DNA of 64,000 nucleotides. Source: Ditylenchus dipsaci (lineage: Eukaryota > Nematoda > Chromadorea > Rhabditida > Anguinidae). Positions 1 through 14,200 of the stretch are shown here, one piece after another (the stretch's first letter is position 1; each line of letters starts with the position of its first letter). The translations under genes were made by a program, and so were the position numbers. Under the pieces are notes generated by a model. It was not told the origin of the DNA, made no database searches, and worked only from the letters and a program-made list of their open reading frames with translations. Where the stretch lies: the NCBI GenBank assembly GCA_004194705.1, contig SADC01000200.1, forward strand, positions 1-64,000, given 5' to 3'.

Positions 1-140
1 AACAGTCCTCCAAATTGCAATTGACCTGGATGTAGCAATCAGTGCCGGACTTGATGAACGCTGAGTGGAGTCATGCAATTTCTGATTCTTTATAGTAATA
101 TGTTAATATCAACGGGAATATCAAAAAGTGCGAGGTTTAC

Positions 141-271
141 CTTTAAGAATTTTTGTACAAGCTCGTTGATATGACTTATCTGCTTTCCTTCCCAGTCTAC
201 GAATAGGTAGTCCGCCGGATCGATTGGCCCATACGACTGCTGTCGTACTTGATATATAAGTTTATCACCAT
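141..271 (-). CDS. Possible internal exon of an unrecognised gene running off the left edge
   Basis: On the minus strand, a good acceptor (TTTTAG) at 272-273 is followed by an open frame of about 43 codons. Its middle reads GPIDPADYLFVDWEGKQ. It ends in AAG before the donor GTAAAC at 135-140. Another acceptor (CTCAG at 61-62) opens a frame that runs off the window at base 1. Upstream, minus-strand sequence near 310-420 encodes a charged peptide (KNTETAEQFIPFDK) ending at a GTATAG donor, but that stretch needs a frame change. The composition looks coding and three splice-like junctions line up, so this may be the 3' part of a real gene or another captured gene fragment. I do not recognise the family. 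Confidence 0.3.
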
Positions 272-499
272 CTAAAATATTATTGTTCCACAGTGATCTA
301 CCTTTTCACTGATCACTATACCTTAGTAATTTTATCAAACGGAATAAACTGTTCAGCGGTTTCAGTATTCTTGACCTTGCCGTTGGATAGAACATGAATC
401 CAACATTCCAGTGTTCATGGAAATCTGCGATTTTGAATTGACGATAAGTCAAGTGCATGCATGCACCACCACGATAACAGCTCATAAAGATCAAGCGAA

Positions 500-981
500 G
501 AATGGCATAACTATAATAACTTTGTTTCCATATAATTTATAAATAATTAATAGCAATTACTTGCGCAAAAATGGGAAAACAGTTTTGTTCTTTTGTTCTT
601 CGTTTGTCATCTCTCAATTTGCTTCAGCCTTACTTCAGCCTTACTAAATAGCGACCTTCTCGAACCCATGTTTTTAGAAGATATCCGTACTAAATTTGTT
701 TAAATCATTATAAAAGGTATACCATGTTCCATAGTTAACCCTCTGTACACTATGTAGGAATAAATAAGTTAAGAATAGTGCACAGAGTAATTCACAAAAT
801 AATGAGGCGTACCGGTAAGACGTGTACTGCATCAACATCACTTGTGTCAGCTGCATTGGAACTTTTAGATGTATTTGTGGACGATTCACTACACGATGAA
901 AACATTATTTTGTCGGCCATCAGTTGCATCACAGCTTCTGTTTTAGCTACCTTGATTTGACGTTTTCCGACTCTTTAAATC
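500..981. other. No recognised gene
   Basis: AT-rich sequence. A 60-codon plus-strand frame (778-960) contains a fairly natural stretch (SAALELLDVFVDDSLHDE), but it has no recognisable homology and no convincing splice context. It may be the first part of the transposase remnant that follows. Confidence 0.3.
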
Positions 982-1619
982 TTTCTTGTATGATGCGGAC
1001 AATCTGAACAACGAATTCTCAACAATGGTTTATTTCGACGCTTGGTTTCACGGAGAAGAGAAGCAAATCGAAATCGCCGATGAAGCAGTGGAAGAAGAGT
1101 CACTCAAAACTTATGCAAAGAGTCGCAAAACAAGATGTCCTACACCATCGCTCGCAAGCTGGAGATCGTTCACTATGCGAAGAAGATCACTCGATTTAAT
1201 CAATCAACTCAAGTACAACGTCGGTCGGAACATGATTCGCAACTGGAAGGACAAAGAAGCTTAGCTCCGTCGAACAAAGTGAGTGCCCTTATTTGTTTGT
1301 ATTTATAAGGCATGGCAAAGCTTGACCAAGGAGGCAATAACAAGTTTGTTGGTGTTATGAATTTTTTGATTATCTAATCTGTGATCTAAGTGAATGTTAT
1401 ATTTGTAATACAAAGTATGTCTTACAGGGATTACGAATGCTTAAGATGCACGGAGAATGACAAATCCACTGTTTCAAGCAGCACGGACCGGCTCCAGGCG
1501 GTCGAATTCTACTGAAGAAAGCACGAGAAGACGCCGGTGTTGAATCAATGCTCGTGGAAGAAGTCGACAAAGAAGAAGATTTACAGAACGGCTGTAAATG
1601 TGATATCTCGTTGGAATAA
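982..1619 (+). pseudogene. Tigger/pogo-like transposase remnant (DNA-binding and C-terminal parts only)
   Basis: The stretch 1130-1280 encodes a homeodomain-like helix-turn-helix of the type at the N-terminus of Tigger transposases (SYTIARKLEIVHYAKK, then NMIRNWKDKEA in a shifted frame). An in-frame TAG sits where CAG (Gln) is expected just before the donor AAAGTGAGT at 1276-1284. After an intron ending TTACAG at 1427, the C-terminal tail is readable (QIHCFKQHGPAPGGRILLKK, then an acidic run) to TAA at 1617-1619. This matches the Tigger C-terminus, in which a GSEDD-IHCF motif precedes the tail. The whole DDE catalytic core is missing and the frame is broken, so it cannot be an active transposase. 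It has the same layout as the copy at 58.2-58.9 kb. Confidence 0.6.
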
Positions 1620-1689
1620 AATGCTATCTGATTCTGTCCGAATTTTTTATTGATTGTCTTGAATAAAGTGTTAAATGAAAAAAATTTGA

Positions 1690-2050
1690 TTTTAAGGTGG
1701 CCTTTTTGAAGGGTCGAAAAGTTATAGACCAGTCTCTAATTATAAACCAGTCTCTAATTATAGACCACCCCGTGGGGGTTGAAAATTATATACCATGGTC
1801 TATAATTAGAGTGAATACGGTAGTGGTTTTAGAAGCAAATTGACTACGCTGAACATGAATTCGACGTGTAATCTAACAGTTTTGCACACAAATGACCGAA
1901 AACCTACCAAAAATAAAACATTCCCTTAGGGCAAATTGTCCTTTTAGGGCTGTTTGCCCTAAAAAGTCAATTTGCTGATAGGGCAATAACTTGCCCTTCA
2001 GTTCAAAAAAGGGCAAGTTTTTTTCCTTTTTAATTCACAAAAGGCAAAAT
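1690..2050. repeat. Short fold-back and tandem-word repeats
   Basis: The stretch 1725-1810 contains several copies of CTAATTATAGACC in both orientations and ends in TAGAGTGAATACGGTA at about 1808-1828. That end resembles the pogo-type terminus (CCGTATTNCCTCTAAT) seen elsewhere in the window. From 1920 to 2035 the word GGGCAA and its complement recur about every 15-20 bp. No gene is seen here. Confidence 0.5.
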
Positions 2051-2285
2051 TCTCATCCCTGATTCAATATTTGTAAAAATATTTGGATATTATTTCAAAT
2101 ACCCGCTTTTTGCTCTCTGTTCACCATTAATTTTAGCACCCCATAATTTTTTTATCAATACATTCTGACGTTGAGCACTGAAGAACTGACTCTTCAATGC
2201 ACTCTGGTGTCAATTGTCTGTGTGGATGTCAAATTTTGAAATTCGGGCAACAAATTAGTGTCTTGAAAGTATTTGGCCTGGTCTG

Positions 2286-5200
2286 ATGGACTTGGTTCCT
2301 TTGCCCTCCAGCTGGCCTTGGTTTTCTTCTTAACCATTTTTCTTCTCAACAAGTATGGCAACTGGCAGAAACAGACCTTGATAGTGAGTCTTTCCACGTT
2401 CATAGGATGGTTTTTTCTTTCCTCATCATCCTGGTCCTGCCGCTGGACGTTTCCATTGTAAAAAAAATTCAAAAATATTTCTAAGTTTTGCCAGCTACCG
2501 AAATATTTAGACTTTCTACAAAAAATGCCTGCTTGATGAGAGTATTCTGAACAATGTGACCATTTCCAATGCTGCTAATACTCAGAATATTTCTTTGGAG
2601 TGTGAGGTGAGATTTACATGAAAGAGTATGCGGTATTTTTTTTAACAGAAAACCATGATGCTTTATTTTTCAACACTCACAATTTTTAAGAGAATGAAAT
2701 AAAACATGGTTTCACCTGTTCAAATTTGGACTGACTCAGCCAGTCTGAATCTTTCCTCTATTTCACCACCAATCCATTTTTATTTACAGGAGCCAAAAGG
2801 GCACGTACCGGATGATACTCTCTTGGGTTTGTGGAGATTAGTTTACTGGACATCCCAACTCTTGACTTGGTAAATTTACATTCAACTCTACAGTTTGCAT
2901 TTTAAACTGGGGTAGCTCTCGGTCGGTTAACCAAAAATTCCTGTTTATTTATTAAACAATATATATCAAAAAGAAGCTGTATTTTCAGAAATTGTACTGC
3001 CTAGCGTCCACCGCTCCCCGTCCCCTAGTTAGGCCGAATTTTAATCGTCCCATGCTATTTAAAATTTTCCGGCTTAGTCCTCGTTGCGATTTTTCCTGTG
3101 CAGCAGCCATGTTCTATCGCGTCAAAGAAGGCGCTGGATCCGCCTGCGCTTGGTGGGCGGTTCTTTGGTCCAAATGGTTCATATCGGTTGACCCACCTAA
3201 AAAACCGAAAACACAAAAGCAACCCCGGCTTTTATAGAGATAAGGGGTTTTTTTGAGCCGACCGGTTTAAAAGAAACTGACTCAAATCCACCCTACAACT
3301 CAAAACCATCGATATTCAGGGTGGTTCTGCCAATTCTACAGAGCTATTCCAAAGCCGGAGAGTTCACCACACTAGGGCGTCTCAAGTCCGCCGTTTACAA
3401 CAATTTAATTTATTACGGTACATACGGGTGCATCTTCTTCTTCCTGCTAGTCTATGCCATATCCAAAGGGGTGTCCCTCAACTTGTGAGTATTTTTACAA
3501 TAATTGATGATTTTTATCCGATTCTTTGTTTGATTTACATTTTGTATTTATATTGCCTGTTTCAGTGACCATTTAAAAGTGCTTGTGATCTCAGCCTCAA
3601 ATACTTGGGGACTCTTCCTCTTAGTTCTGTTACTTGGCTATGGCCTCATTGAAGTACCTCGCCAATTGTGGCAAATGGGTGACAGAGGTGGGGTTTTTTT
3701 CTCAATGTTTTTATAATTTTTCGTTTTTGGAGAATTTTCAAACATAAAGATAGTCTTCATGGTTCTAAACACACTGAGTGACTGATTTGAGCAAATTTTT
3801 TTAAATTACCCGTTGATAGAAACGTCAGCACACGGGGCGTCAAACACGTCGAAAGGCGAAATCGGCGTTTTTCCTGTCGAGACGAAAAATTCGAAAACGA
3901 TTAACTTTTTGCTTTTTTCCCCATATTTCTCAACTTTGTATTCTTGCTTGCAAGTTGCAACCTATGTTTATGTGTGTCATACATAAGAAATTTTACATCA
4001 CTGGATTGGCCACGAATCGCTCTATCGATTGAAAAAAACTTGGTTGCAGTTCAGAAACCCCCACGCAGAGTGCTCGGATGTAGGAGATACCCAAATTTCA
4101 TGAGAAAGCCGTTTATTGTTTTTATTGTGAGAAAAAAATTTCGAACCTTAGTGGGGTATCATTGTTTTTTAGTCATTGGAGAGAAGGGAATAAAAGAGAG
4201 CCACTTTTATGGCAGAACGTTGAAAAAGTAAATGTTTGTATTCTTCGGCTGTCTTATCATGTTTTTCAACATGGACCAAGGCAAAAATAGACTCTATATG
4301 CATTTATGATCAAGAGTACTTCTCGGAATCATCTCTAAGGTAAGTGAGTGCTCGGTGTCGTTTCAAAAAAAAACAGCAGACAAATAGGATCACATTTAAA
4401 ATGGTTAACTTACTTTTTGAAATACAGTCAAACCCAGGTTTAGTGCGACCCCTGGGGAACGGAAAAAAGTCGCACTAAATAGGGGTCGCACTAAATCGGG
4501 GTTGCACTTTCGAGACTTTCAAAGACTTTTGACCAAGTCCATCAACCTCAGAGTCGCACTAAATCGGGGTTCGCACTAAATCGAGGGCGCACTTAATCGA
4601 GGTTTGGCTGTACTCTGTAATCTTTTGAAAAACCCTTTTTTAAAGCGTGCGGCAAACTTGTGTGACTGGAAATTTCTTCATAGCATGGCGCAGTGGATAA
4701 GTGTTTGTGTATTCTACTTTAACAAGCCAAGGCCGGACTGTGAGGCCGGCTGCTTCTGACGCAGAATTTCATGGAGAATCCGATTCATTTTCTCGGAACA
4801 GGGTGGTCAAACACGCTATCTAAAAAACCTCAATTTATGGATACTTGCTCAACATTAAGACGGTCATAACTTGCACTTTTGTAGACACTATCTTTTGTTC
4901 TTTTGACTATTTTGAAGCTTATTTAAAAGTATTTCATATAAAATATTATCTTCGACACTCTTCACAATGCTGTTTTTACTTTTTGAAATACCCTGTAAAT
5001 TTTGAGAAGATTACAAAAACCAAGGTGCAAACCGATTTGTCGGTCTAGTTAGCCTTAACGTATGCTGTCCTACCCAAGCACGCCTAAGTACAAACCCAAA
5101 AAACTACATTTGTGGCCAGAGCAAAAATTTGTCAGCGTGTTAAATATGGCCGGAGAATCTGATACCTTATTCCCTCTAGATATGCGGCACCCCCTGATTC

Positions 5201-8200
5201 CAAATTGTGTTCTTAGCATTGTGTTTTTGACTTTTATTTGTGCATAATGCCTTAGTAAGGCAGCACCCAAGTTGTAACCAACGAATTTCATGTTGATTTG
5301 GATATGTATTATTTAAAAATTGGTCAAAAATATAATGCCAAGAACACAATTTCGAAAATAAGAAATACGATGTTTGTAGGGATAATTTAGGGTATCGCCT
5401 GAGCAAAACTTATTTCGACATTGACAAACTTTCCATAGACAAAAATGACGCTGAAGAAACCATCCAAGAGGTTTACAGGTTTGGCTAAAATTTTATTTTA
5501 AATATAAATTGTGTGGAATTGTAGAGAAGCCAAAGAAGTCATGAATGTGCTCAAGGTATTAGCTTGATTCAGCGTATTTAAGCACTTTTACATGCTAATA
5601 ACAACAATTTCAGGGCACTAGGGGAAATGCGCGTGAAAAGGCTCAGCAAATAATGTATAGTTTCGACCTTGTCGATTTGAAGTTTACTTTTGAATTTTAG
5701 GTCCAAATTTCCACATGATCTATCCCGACAGCTCAACTCATCCAGATCAGCACCCAATTTTGGCAATTCTTCCAATATAACTGATGCAGATGTGAGTATT
5801 CTATAATGGGTGTCCCAAACTCAATACGGAATTTTGTTTGACCATAAAACTTTGTATACCCACCTACAGTGAACCCCTCTATAGTGATACCTCACAGTTG
5901 ATGGTTTTGGTTTTGCATACCTAAAACGGCTTAAACTATACCCCGCCATAGTGACCGACCCAGAGCCGGTCTTGATGGGTGTCTTTATAACTGTGGTTAA
6001 CTGAATTTGCCAAAAGAATACAGAATACGGTCTGAGCATTTATTTGGGAGCGAAAATTTCTCGTGCCGCAAAAATTTGTGCCGAAGAGATAATTTTTGTT
6101 GTCGTAATAAGAATTTTTTGTCGTAAATTTTTTTTTGAATACTTTTTTCTAGCCTATTTTATTCTGGCTGTAGGTGAAAAGACCCGTCCAAATGTGTAAA
6201 TATCCCGTCAAATTTTTAAAACTTCTTGTTCTTAATGTTTACTATCCTTTTTTATTTCTTTGCACCAGCATATAGTTCTGAATAAATTAATATTATTAAT
6301 CATCCCATAAGAAAAAAGGCGCTTTCATATATTCCAATACGAAAAATCGTTTTGTTCATTATCGCTTCTTGAGCAGTTCGAAATACGCTTTTACAAGTCT
6401 GACCACAGGAAAAAGATAACTGCTTTTGTGAATCATGCACAGCAAGTATATGCCTTTATGAATCTCACCATCCCGTCTGTCTTTTTCTTTTACCATGAGA
6501 ATTCGTTTAAATTTGCGGCAGAAAAAGTTTTTTTTGACCATTCATTTGGAGGAAAAAATTTTTTCGCAACTGATTCACGTGGGGGACCCAAAAATTAAAA
6601 AATAAATTCAAACAATGACTAAAACTTTTCAACATGTTTTCACCATATAATACGCCTCGAAATAAACTTATTGGTTTTTGACTAACTTTAGGGTGGGGGG
6701 GGGCTGATAAGGCATGTTTTTGTCCCGTTGACTATTTTTGGTCATTCTGACTCAGAATGTTTTAGTCAACGGGACAAAAACACGACTTTCTTCCCAAAAG
6801 TCATTCAAAAACGAATAAGTTTATTTGGAGGCGTATTATATTTTTCGATTTTTGAGAAAAGGTAACCAAAATCATGATCTTGCTGCCCCAAGGCTGATTT
6901 AAAGGACCATAGCCGTCGCCGACAACGAGAATTTCAAATGTTTGAATTCGCGCGGGACAGTTCTCTTTCGTCTTTCATTGTACTCTTTTGAGTCATTCGA
7001 AGCGAGTCAAAAGAGTATTGTCAGAGAACTGTCCCGCGCGAATTCAAACATTTGAAATCCTCGTTGTCGGCGACGGCTATGGTCCTTTAAGTTCTTTTCA
7101 ATCTACAAGCAGGACCCGGGGGTGAACGGCCAGTTAACAATGCTTTTTTTTTAATTTTCGATAGTTTTTCTAAAAAAGCACCTTTTTAAAATTTGGTGGT
7201 TTTTAGTAACTACATTTTTCTCAATAATCTAAATCCCATGACAATATCTTAAAAGTATTTTTAGTTTCTGATATATGTGCAAAATTGGAATTCCATAATT
7301 CCAAATGACGAACATCCAAGTCTAGGTCATATCTTGGCAACTACCGTATTTCCTCTAATTTCCATTCACCCTCTAATTGCCGCCCCCCCCTAACTTCAAG
7401 TGGGCTGAAATTCGTGTTTTCATTTACTGTTTGAGTCGTGTAAAAAGTACCTGCGAGGGATTTCAAAAATCTAACAGGCACTTTTCACACAGCCTAAACA
7501 GTTGAAGAAAACAGGAGTTTCGGACAACTTGAAGCTTGAAAAAATTGCATGCTTCTAATTGCCGCCCTGGGGCTGCAATTAGAGTAACTATCTTTTTGAA
7601 TGTTTTTATTGGATTCAGATTTCTGAGGAAATTTAAGCTACTAGACTCCCAGAAAAAAATTATGTAAAAAAGTACTTGCAGCTAAAAAAACATGAACATT
7701 ACAAAAAGCTTTGCTTACTGGTTCCCCATTAAACTGTTGTGACCAGCCCCACTAATTGTTGAAAACAATCGTTGAAAATGAAGTCTAAATATAAGATGTT
7801 TTAGGCAAGTGTAATCAGCAACGAAGCATATTTGGTCAGTTTACATTTTACTTCAACAAAATATTAAAAACAATGCTTGACTATATTTCCAACAATCAGT
7901 AGTTAGATCCGTTGGCTTTACTTAAAATCTGTTGTATAACCTCAAAAATATCTGCAAATTTTTTGTTCCATCCCTCTTCAAGATTGTGTGTGGCTTGTTC
8001 ATTGGTGATTTTGATCAGGTTAGGGTGGTCTTTCCAAATCAAGTTATATTTCTCATCTTTTTCTTGAGCTTCTTCAAAACTTTCTCGGCGATATGGGTTG
8101 TTCTGTATGCCTATGTAGTATTCTCTGGAAATAGTTTTGTAGTTGTTGTAATGTGTTGTTTGGGTTTAGGACATAACCGTCTCACCCACTGAATTTCCGG

Positions 8201-11200
8201 CAGCTTACAAGTCTAAGCGACATTTATTTGGTTGAAAGCTCTCTTGCGAAAATCTTATTTTCTCAATGTGCTCCTTTTACATTTTTTTTCGCCTATTTGG
8301 CGCAGGAAAATCAGATACACTTGACTTTCAATATAGTGACACCCCCATAATCTCACTTACACTTAGGCTACGAAACTTTTTTAATTTATTTTGATGTCCT
8401 TTGCCAGTTACTATAGTCCCAACAATTCAAAAATTTCCGATTTCACCAGTTGTTTCTAAAAATGACAATAGTGTTGCCCAAAAATCTGTGTCTCTCCATA
8501 CAACGTCACCTTTTTTGGAAATGGGAGTAGTTATATCTCATCGGAAAAATGTTGACATTATCAGACACGATTGGTAAAATCAGAATCTTTGCTATTTTCA
8601 AGACTAGACCAACCAAAGATAACTGTAAAATACTTCAAAATGTGGGTTAAAAATGCCGGACTCTAAGGGAGTATGAGCTTGCGGGTGTGCCGTTATCGCA
8701 CGAGTTAACTGTACGGGATGTCCCAAAATAACCTGCAATTTTTCAAAATTAACACTGTTTGTTTATAACTTTCGAATTTATATATATTTCTCAAATTATT
8801 CAGCAGTGTTCGATAGCTATTTTGCAAGCCGAGATGAAGAGCTACGCGCTAGTGCAAAAATATTTCGAAAATCATAACAAAAAACTCGAATAAATATGTC
8901 ATGATTTGCTGTTCAAATTCAGACTTTTTGAAAATTTTGGTTTAGACAGTTACAGCCGTTGAAATTTTGCTTGTCGCATTTATTTATTGCTTTATTTCAT
9001 CATGCCTCTCTTATTTTTAATTGAATTCGGTGTAACAAGGATGGACGGTTGCAGTCTTAGGTTATAAGGTCAGCTTCGAGGCAAGCATGCGCATATGGGA
9101 AGCAACCACTTAGTGGGTTAGCCCTGTGCAGCAAGCCGAGTTAATCTCATGCTACGAGAGCTAGACCTAAGACTACGGCAGAATGAGAGGACTCGGTACC
9201 GGCCTCACAACCGTTATTTCAACATCCTTTGTTACACCAAAAAATCTTTATTTCAGGCGGTGCGCGGGAGCCCTTGACAAATTTTTTTAAATTTTGCAGG
9301 TTTTTTTGGACCACCCTGTATTTTGTATTACTTCTATTTATTGCTCTCCCCAAGAACACAAATGATGCGTATTTGGAATTATGGCTAAGGAGTTTTTATC
9401 ATTAGTAACTTTCGTTTTTCTGGTCGTCGTGTTGCTGATGCGCGCCTCTTTTCTAAATTTTTTATTCAATATTTATTTACCTAGGAGCTATTGCAATTTG
9501 AATGACATATTGGTATCTGGCCAGAATATCTTGTTCAGTGACCCCAACTTTTTCAAGTATTCGACACCATTGGTCTTCAGTTGCATAGGCTTTTGGGTCC
9601 ATTGCACCTCGGTCACATATTATAATGGTGTTGCGCAACTCCTAAGCTACATTTTTATTAATAAAATAGAGACTTCAATAAATATAGCCACCCTCTGCAA
9701 AATTCACGAGGATGGCTATTAACTTGTGACGGCCTTTTCGCCGGTTTTTGACGTCTTGAAAAAATTCGACATTTTTTCTACCGAATTTTCTCTGAAACTC
9801 AAACACCCATGACTTCTAGAACATATATCTCGGCCTAGAACAAATATTTTACCTCGCTGTTTTTCCGCGTTTTCTAAGCTCCCACAAGCTCCGCCGGTTC
9901 TTCTGAAGTTTCGAAAAAATATAACGTTTTTCTACCGTCTTAGCTCCCACAAGATCCAACAACTCAACTTTTTTGGTTTTGACTGAACACCCGAAAATCT
10001 CAAAATCGAACTCAAGAGAGGTTATTTTGGTGCTAGAAGTGGCTTCTTAGATAAATTAGCTAATCGGTGCTAGTGTCATATACAATCCCTCAGTCGAGTT
10101 TCATAGCGCGCGCTAATATCGTGTATACTTTTATCGAAAGTCAGAAAACCTGCGCAAAAATTGTAGTGAGAAGTTTTAGTTAAATAGGTTAGAATTTTGA
10201 CGAGCTGTTCCGCCTTCCCTGCATATTGTGCATACCTCATTCTCAGCTATGTGCTCGTAAACGTTCTCCAGCTGGATTATTGTCCTCAGAATGTCCTCCT
10301 GCCATTGCTCCACTTGCACCTCATTCATTGCTGCCCTTTTGACCCTGCCTTTGTATAGAAGGCTGGATGCTTCGCTCACTACGAATACCTATTTTTATTG
10401 CAAGATTTAGACTTTAATATTTTCTAAAAATATTTTACCCTCCATCTATCACTGAAATCAGCCAAGATTCGGTCAGCAATTAATCTTTGAGCAGTGCTTT
10501 TGCCTGGAAAATGGTTGAAATTTTGAAAAATATGTTTTATCCAAAAAAAATTAGTATTCATGTATTTCATTCCTAGTCGAACTAAGTTAACATTCCAAAA
10601 AATCTTAAGGCAGCAAAAAACTGCAAAAAAAACGCGAGAAAAAGAAAATATTTTGAATTTGGAAAACTATTAGTTACAGCCCAAGATTTTCCGCAGCTTC
10701 GTAGTCCAGATTACAAGATCGAAAATTCAATAAAAACATAAAAGGTAGCGGATTTTTGATTGTTTTTTAGCAAGACATAGTTTCGCCTGTTTTGCAAAAT
10801 CACGCAAAATATTAATCTTTTTCGCAAAATGAACTTTTGAGCTTCGGTCTCAACCTAAAGAAGTTTTTTTGACCACTCACTTGAAAAAAATCACAACTTT
10901 TCCTTTATTGAAAAAATTCAGTTGGTCTCATTAAAGGACCAAGGTTTTTGCGCACAGCGATTGTCCCCGCCAATTCAATTTTTTTCCTAATCATTAAACC
11001 TTAACTTGGTTTCTAACACAACTATGCCTAAAATTAAATTCCAGGCCTTGTTTTGTTAGAAACGATATTGAACAATCCGTACAGAAGTTCAATGATTAGG
11101 AAAATTTTTTGAATTGGCGGGGACAACCGCTGCGCGCAAAAACCATGGTCTTTTAAGTAGCCAAGAGGTAGGGCTAAAAATGAGCCATTAATTAAAAAAT

Positions 11201-14200
11201 TTGATGTTTCAAAATGGCGATAAAAATAATTAGACAGTTACTTTGAAATCTCACCCGGAGCTAGTCTGCGGTTTCAGGTCGCAGATCTGCTTGACTGCAT
11301 AAATATTTTTTTAAACAATTTTCCATCTTCTAAAAAGTTCATTTTATAGCCATGTATCCAAGCTACAAAAGAACACCGACTGCAAAATTGTTTCAAATGA
11401 AAAGAAAAAGGCTATGGGCACTCTCGAGTAAAGAGACCAAAAATACGTTGATTTGGACCTTAGCTTTAAACGCGCATTCACAATGAGGAGGCTGTTTGCG
11501 GATGCTAAATCCGATTTGTCACATGGAAATGGCCATAATTTTTTTTATTGTTTCAAAAATCATTCTGTTATCGCCATCTTGTAGCTAAGATTCAGGGCTA
11601 CAAGATGAGTTATCGATAAGTTAGATGTTGCTGAAAAAATTAAGTTAAAAAAGAAAGACCCCGCCTAAGTATCCGCACTCGAAATCGAGTTAGGATTCTT
11701 GGGCGGAGTCTTCAAATTTCATCTGAGTTTTTGAAGCTACATTTCCTCAGTCAATAGCTCATTTGATAGCCCTAAACCTCAACTATATGATGTGAGAAGC
11801 TGAAAAGCAACTGGAAATAAAAAACCACATCAACTGAATAATTTTGGGAAAACAGTAAAAAAAGGGAGGATTCTGTTTCGCGGATTCTTAGTGGGTAGTC
11901 TGTTTTAGCATCTGCAAAATTATTCAGTTAGCCCGGCTTTTTTAGTTTCCAGGTGCTTATGCAGCTTCTGACATCATGCAGTGGAGGTTTAGGGCTATCA
12001 AATGAGCTATTGACTGAGTTAATATTGCTTCAAAAAGTGAGATAAGATTTTAAGACTCCGCCAAGAATCCTAACTCGAATTCGCGTTCTTTTTTTTATCT
12101 TGACTGCTCATTTGGTAGCCCTGAATCATAGCTACAAGATGGCACGAACAATTTCTGACAATTAAAAAAAGTTTTGGCCATTTTTGAGTGTAAAGTCTGG
12201 TTTAGCGTCCGCAGCCACCTTCTCATTGTGAATTCAACTTTAGCGGAAAGAGCTGATTTACAATAAACACTATTGCAAAATTACCTGCACAGGGACCTCC
12301 AGTCAGCACTATTTTGCAATAAAATTTACCGAACTTATTTTTTTTCATCAGAAATTGGTTGAAGGAATTTAGAACTAGGAATTCGAGAGTATTAATGTCT
12401 ATAGAAAATCGATCAAATATAAATAGATGAATAGAGAACACTGCAGAACTTGTTTTATTGTGTTGAACTATCCCTAAAATATGCGGAAATGCAAAAAAGA
12501 CAGAGACATGGAAGAACCTTGTTCCTGTAGAATTATTGATAAAAATAAATTTTAAACAATTTACAGGGTGGTTTAAAAAAACGAGCAGACTTTTCAAAAG
12601 GATATTTTTTTCTTGCCTGCGTTTGGCTTTTTTCCCGGTCAATTAATATTATTTGACCGGACAAGAAATCGGCATTTAGCTAGAATACAAGCTTGCATAG
12701 AAAAAAGCCTATTCTACCCTAAAAACTAAACTAAAAATTCAAAAGTGGGCACATTCAAACAAAATCGGGCACTTTTAAACAAATACGGGTAGAAAAAGCC
12801 AAAAGCGGGCACTTCGAATATTCACTAATATAAACTCAAAAAGCGGGCAGAAAGAAGCTAAAAGCAGGCAGAAAAGGTCAAACGCGAACAAAAAAGTCTT
12901 GTCCTTTTTTTGAAATTTGCGTAGTTATTTCACTGCCCGAATTTTGCGAACACAACTAGAACTTAAGTAACGAAAAATGTCCAAAAAACACCCTAAAAAT
13001 TTAGAATGAAATTTTTTTATTTTTCTTGAAGCGCCCTGTAAAAGTTGAAATTTACAGATGCCTTTGTCCAGTCTACAAAGGCGAATATATTTAAAGGAGT
13101 GTGGCTTAGTGTGAAATGATTGAGAGAAAATATTGATTGCACCTCATTCTTATCAGTTAAAAGCGTTATCTGTGTTTTTCATTTTTTCACAAAAATAATA
13201 GGTCTATTTTTGTAAATGCATAATAACAAAAAAATAGTTTTTGATCAAAAATTATAGCAAAAAAGTAAAGATTATAAATGGGTGCACAGACTTACTTGCG
13301 GGATGCATTCGAGCAAGACTCTTGTCTCAAGACTCATGATCAAATATTCATGCAACGGCTTTTTAGTCAATGCTTATGTTGAAAAATATGGTGAAAAAGC
13401 CCGAAATATAAGCTGGTGGCGTCAATTATTGCGAACCTTGATGTAAGAACATCCCCAAAAGTTCTTTCCCGGCTAGAGTTTTTCCTATACTTAAAAAAAA
13501 ATTCAGTTCTGTTTGAATGATCTCATTCCAAATTTGAAAGTATTTCGATCTTACAAATTCTTTTTAAAACACTGAAAAATTTTATCTTCTGAAAAAAACA
13601 AAACCTCGATACAAGGTCACCTTATTTTAAAAAGGGTAATCCTATATCGCGGTTTTGCTTTTTTGAAAAATAAAATGTGAAGTTATTGAAAAATGATCGG
13701 CCAAATCGCAATACTTTCAAACTTGGGACAAGACTATCAAAAACAGAACTGGCAAAAACCTTCGAAAATAGAGGAAAAAAGTGTACGACCCTAGGCGGGA
13801 ACGAACGTTTGTGGGTAAAGATTATAAATGGGTGCAATGAAGATTGATTTGGCAACCGGACATTTGTCACCTTTTGACATTTTTGTCGTGCGACAATTGT
13901 CACTATAGGGTAAAGTATCAGTTCGTGACCATATCGATTCGTGACCCCATTGACTCGTGACTTGTCTTGCAATAAGTGAATTCTTTGCTCCTGCTGCCCA
14001 ACTCTTACTTCATTAAAAAAAATTTTTGCTCTCTCGTATTTCAGTTTTCGACTATACACAACTATTTTATTTAAGACTTACTGAAGACATCATTTCTCAT
14101 CAAATATGAGTTAAGTTTATTCGATCTTTCAAATGTACAACTCACAAGGTTGACGTTTGTGGCTCACATCGCTGGACTCCTTGTCGATCCAAGTTCCTTT

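Noticed and set aside
7932..8192. 86-codon plus-strand hydrophobic frame
   Set aside because: Shadow of the last NTPase exon (8124-7896, minus strand).
9029..9242. Structured GC-richer segment, possible non-coding RNA
   Set aside because: Bounded by inverted ends (GGTGTAACAAGGATG and complement) inside a MITE, so it is more simply a nested insertion; no match to a known RNA family by eye.
9381..9722. 113-codon plus-strand open frame
   Set aside because: It is the antisense shadow of the NTPase exon at 9641-9481, whose CDRGAMD motif and splice phases are convincing on the other strand.
12223..12642. 139-codon minus-strand frame
   Set aside because: Only its part at 12348-12285 fits the NTPase gene; the upstream portion is repeat sequence and the downstream portion is intron.
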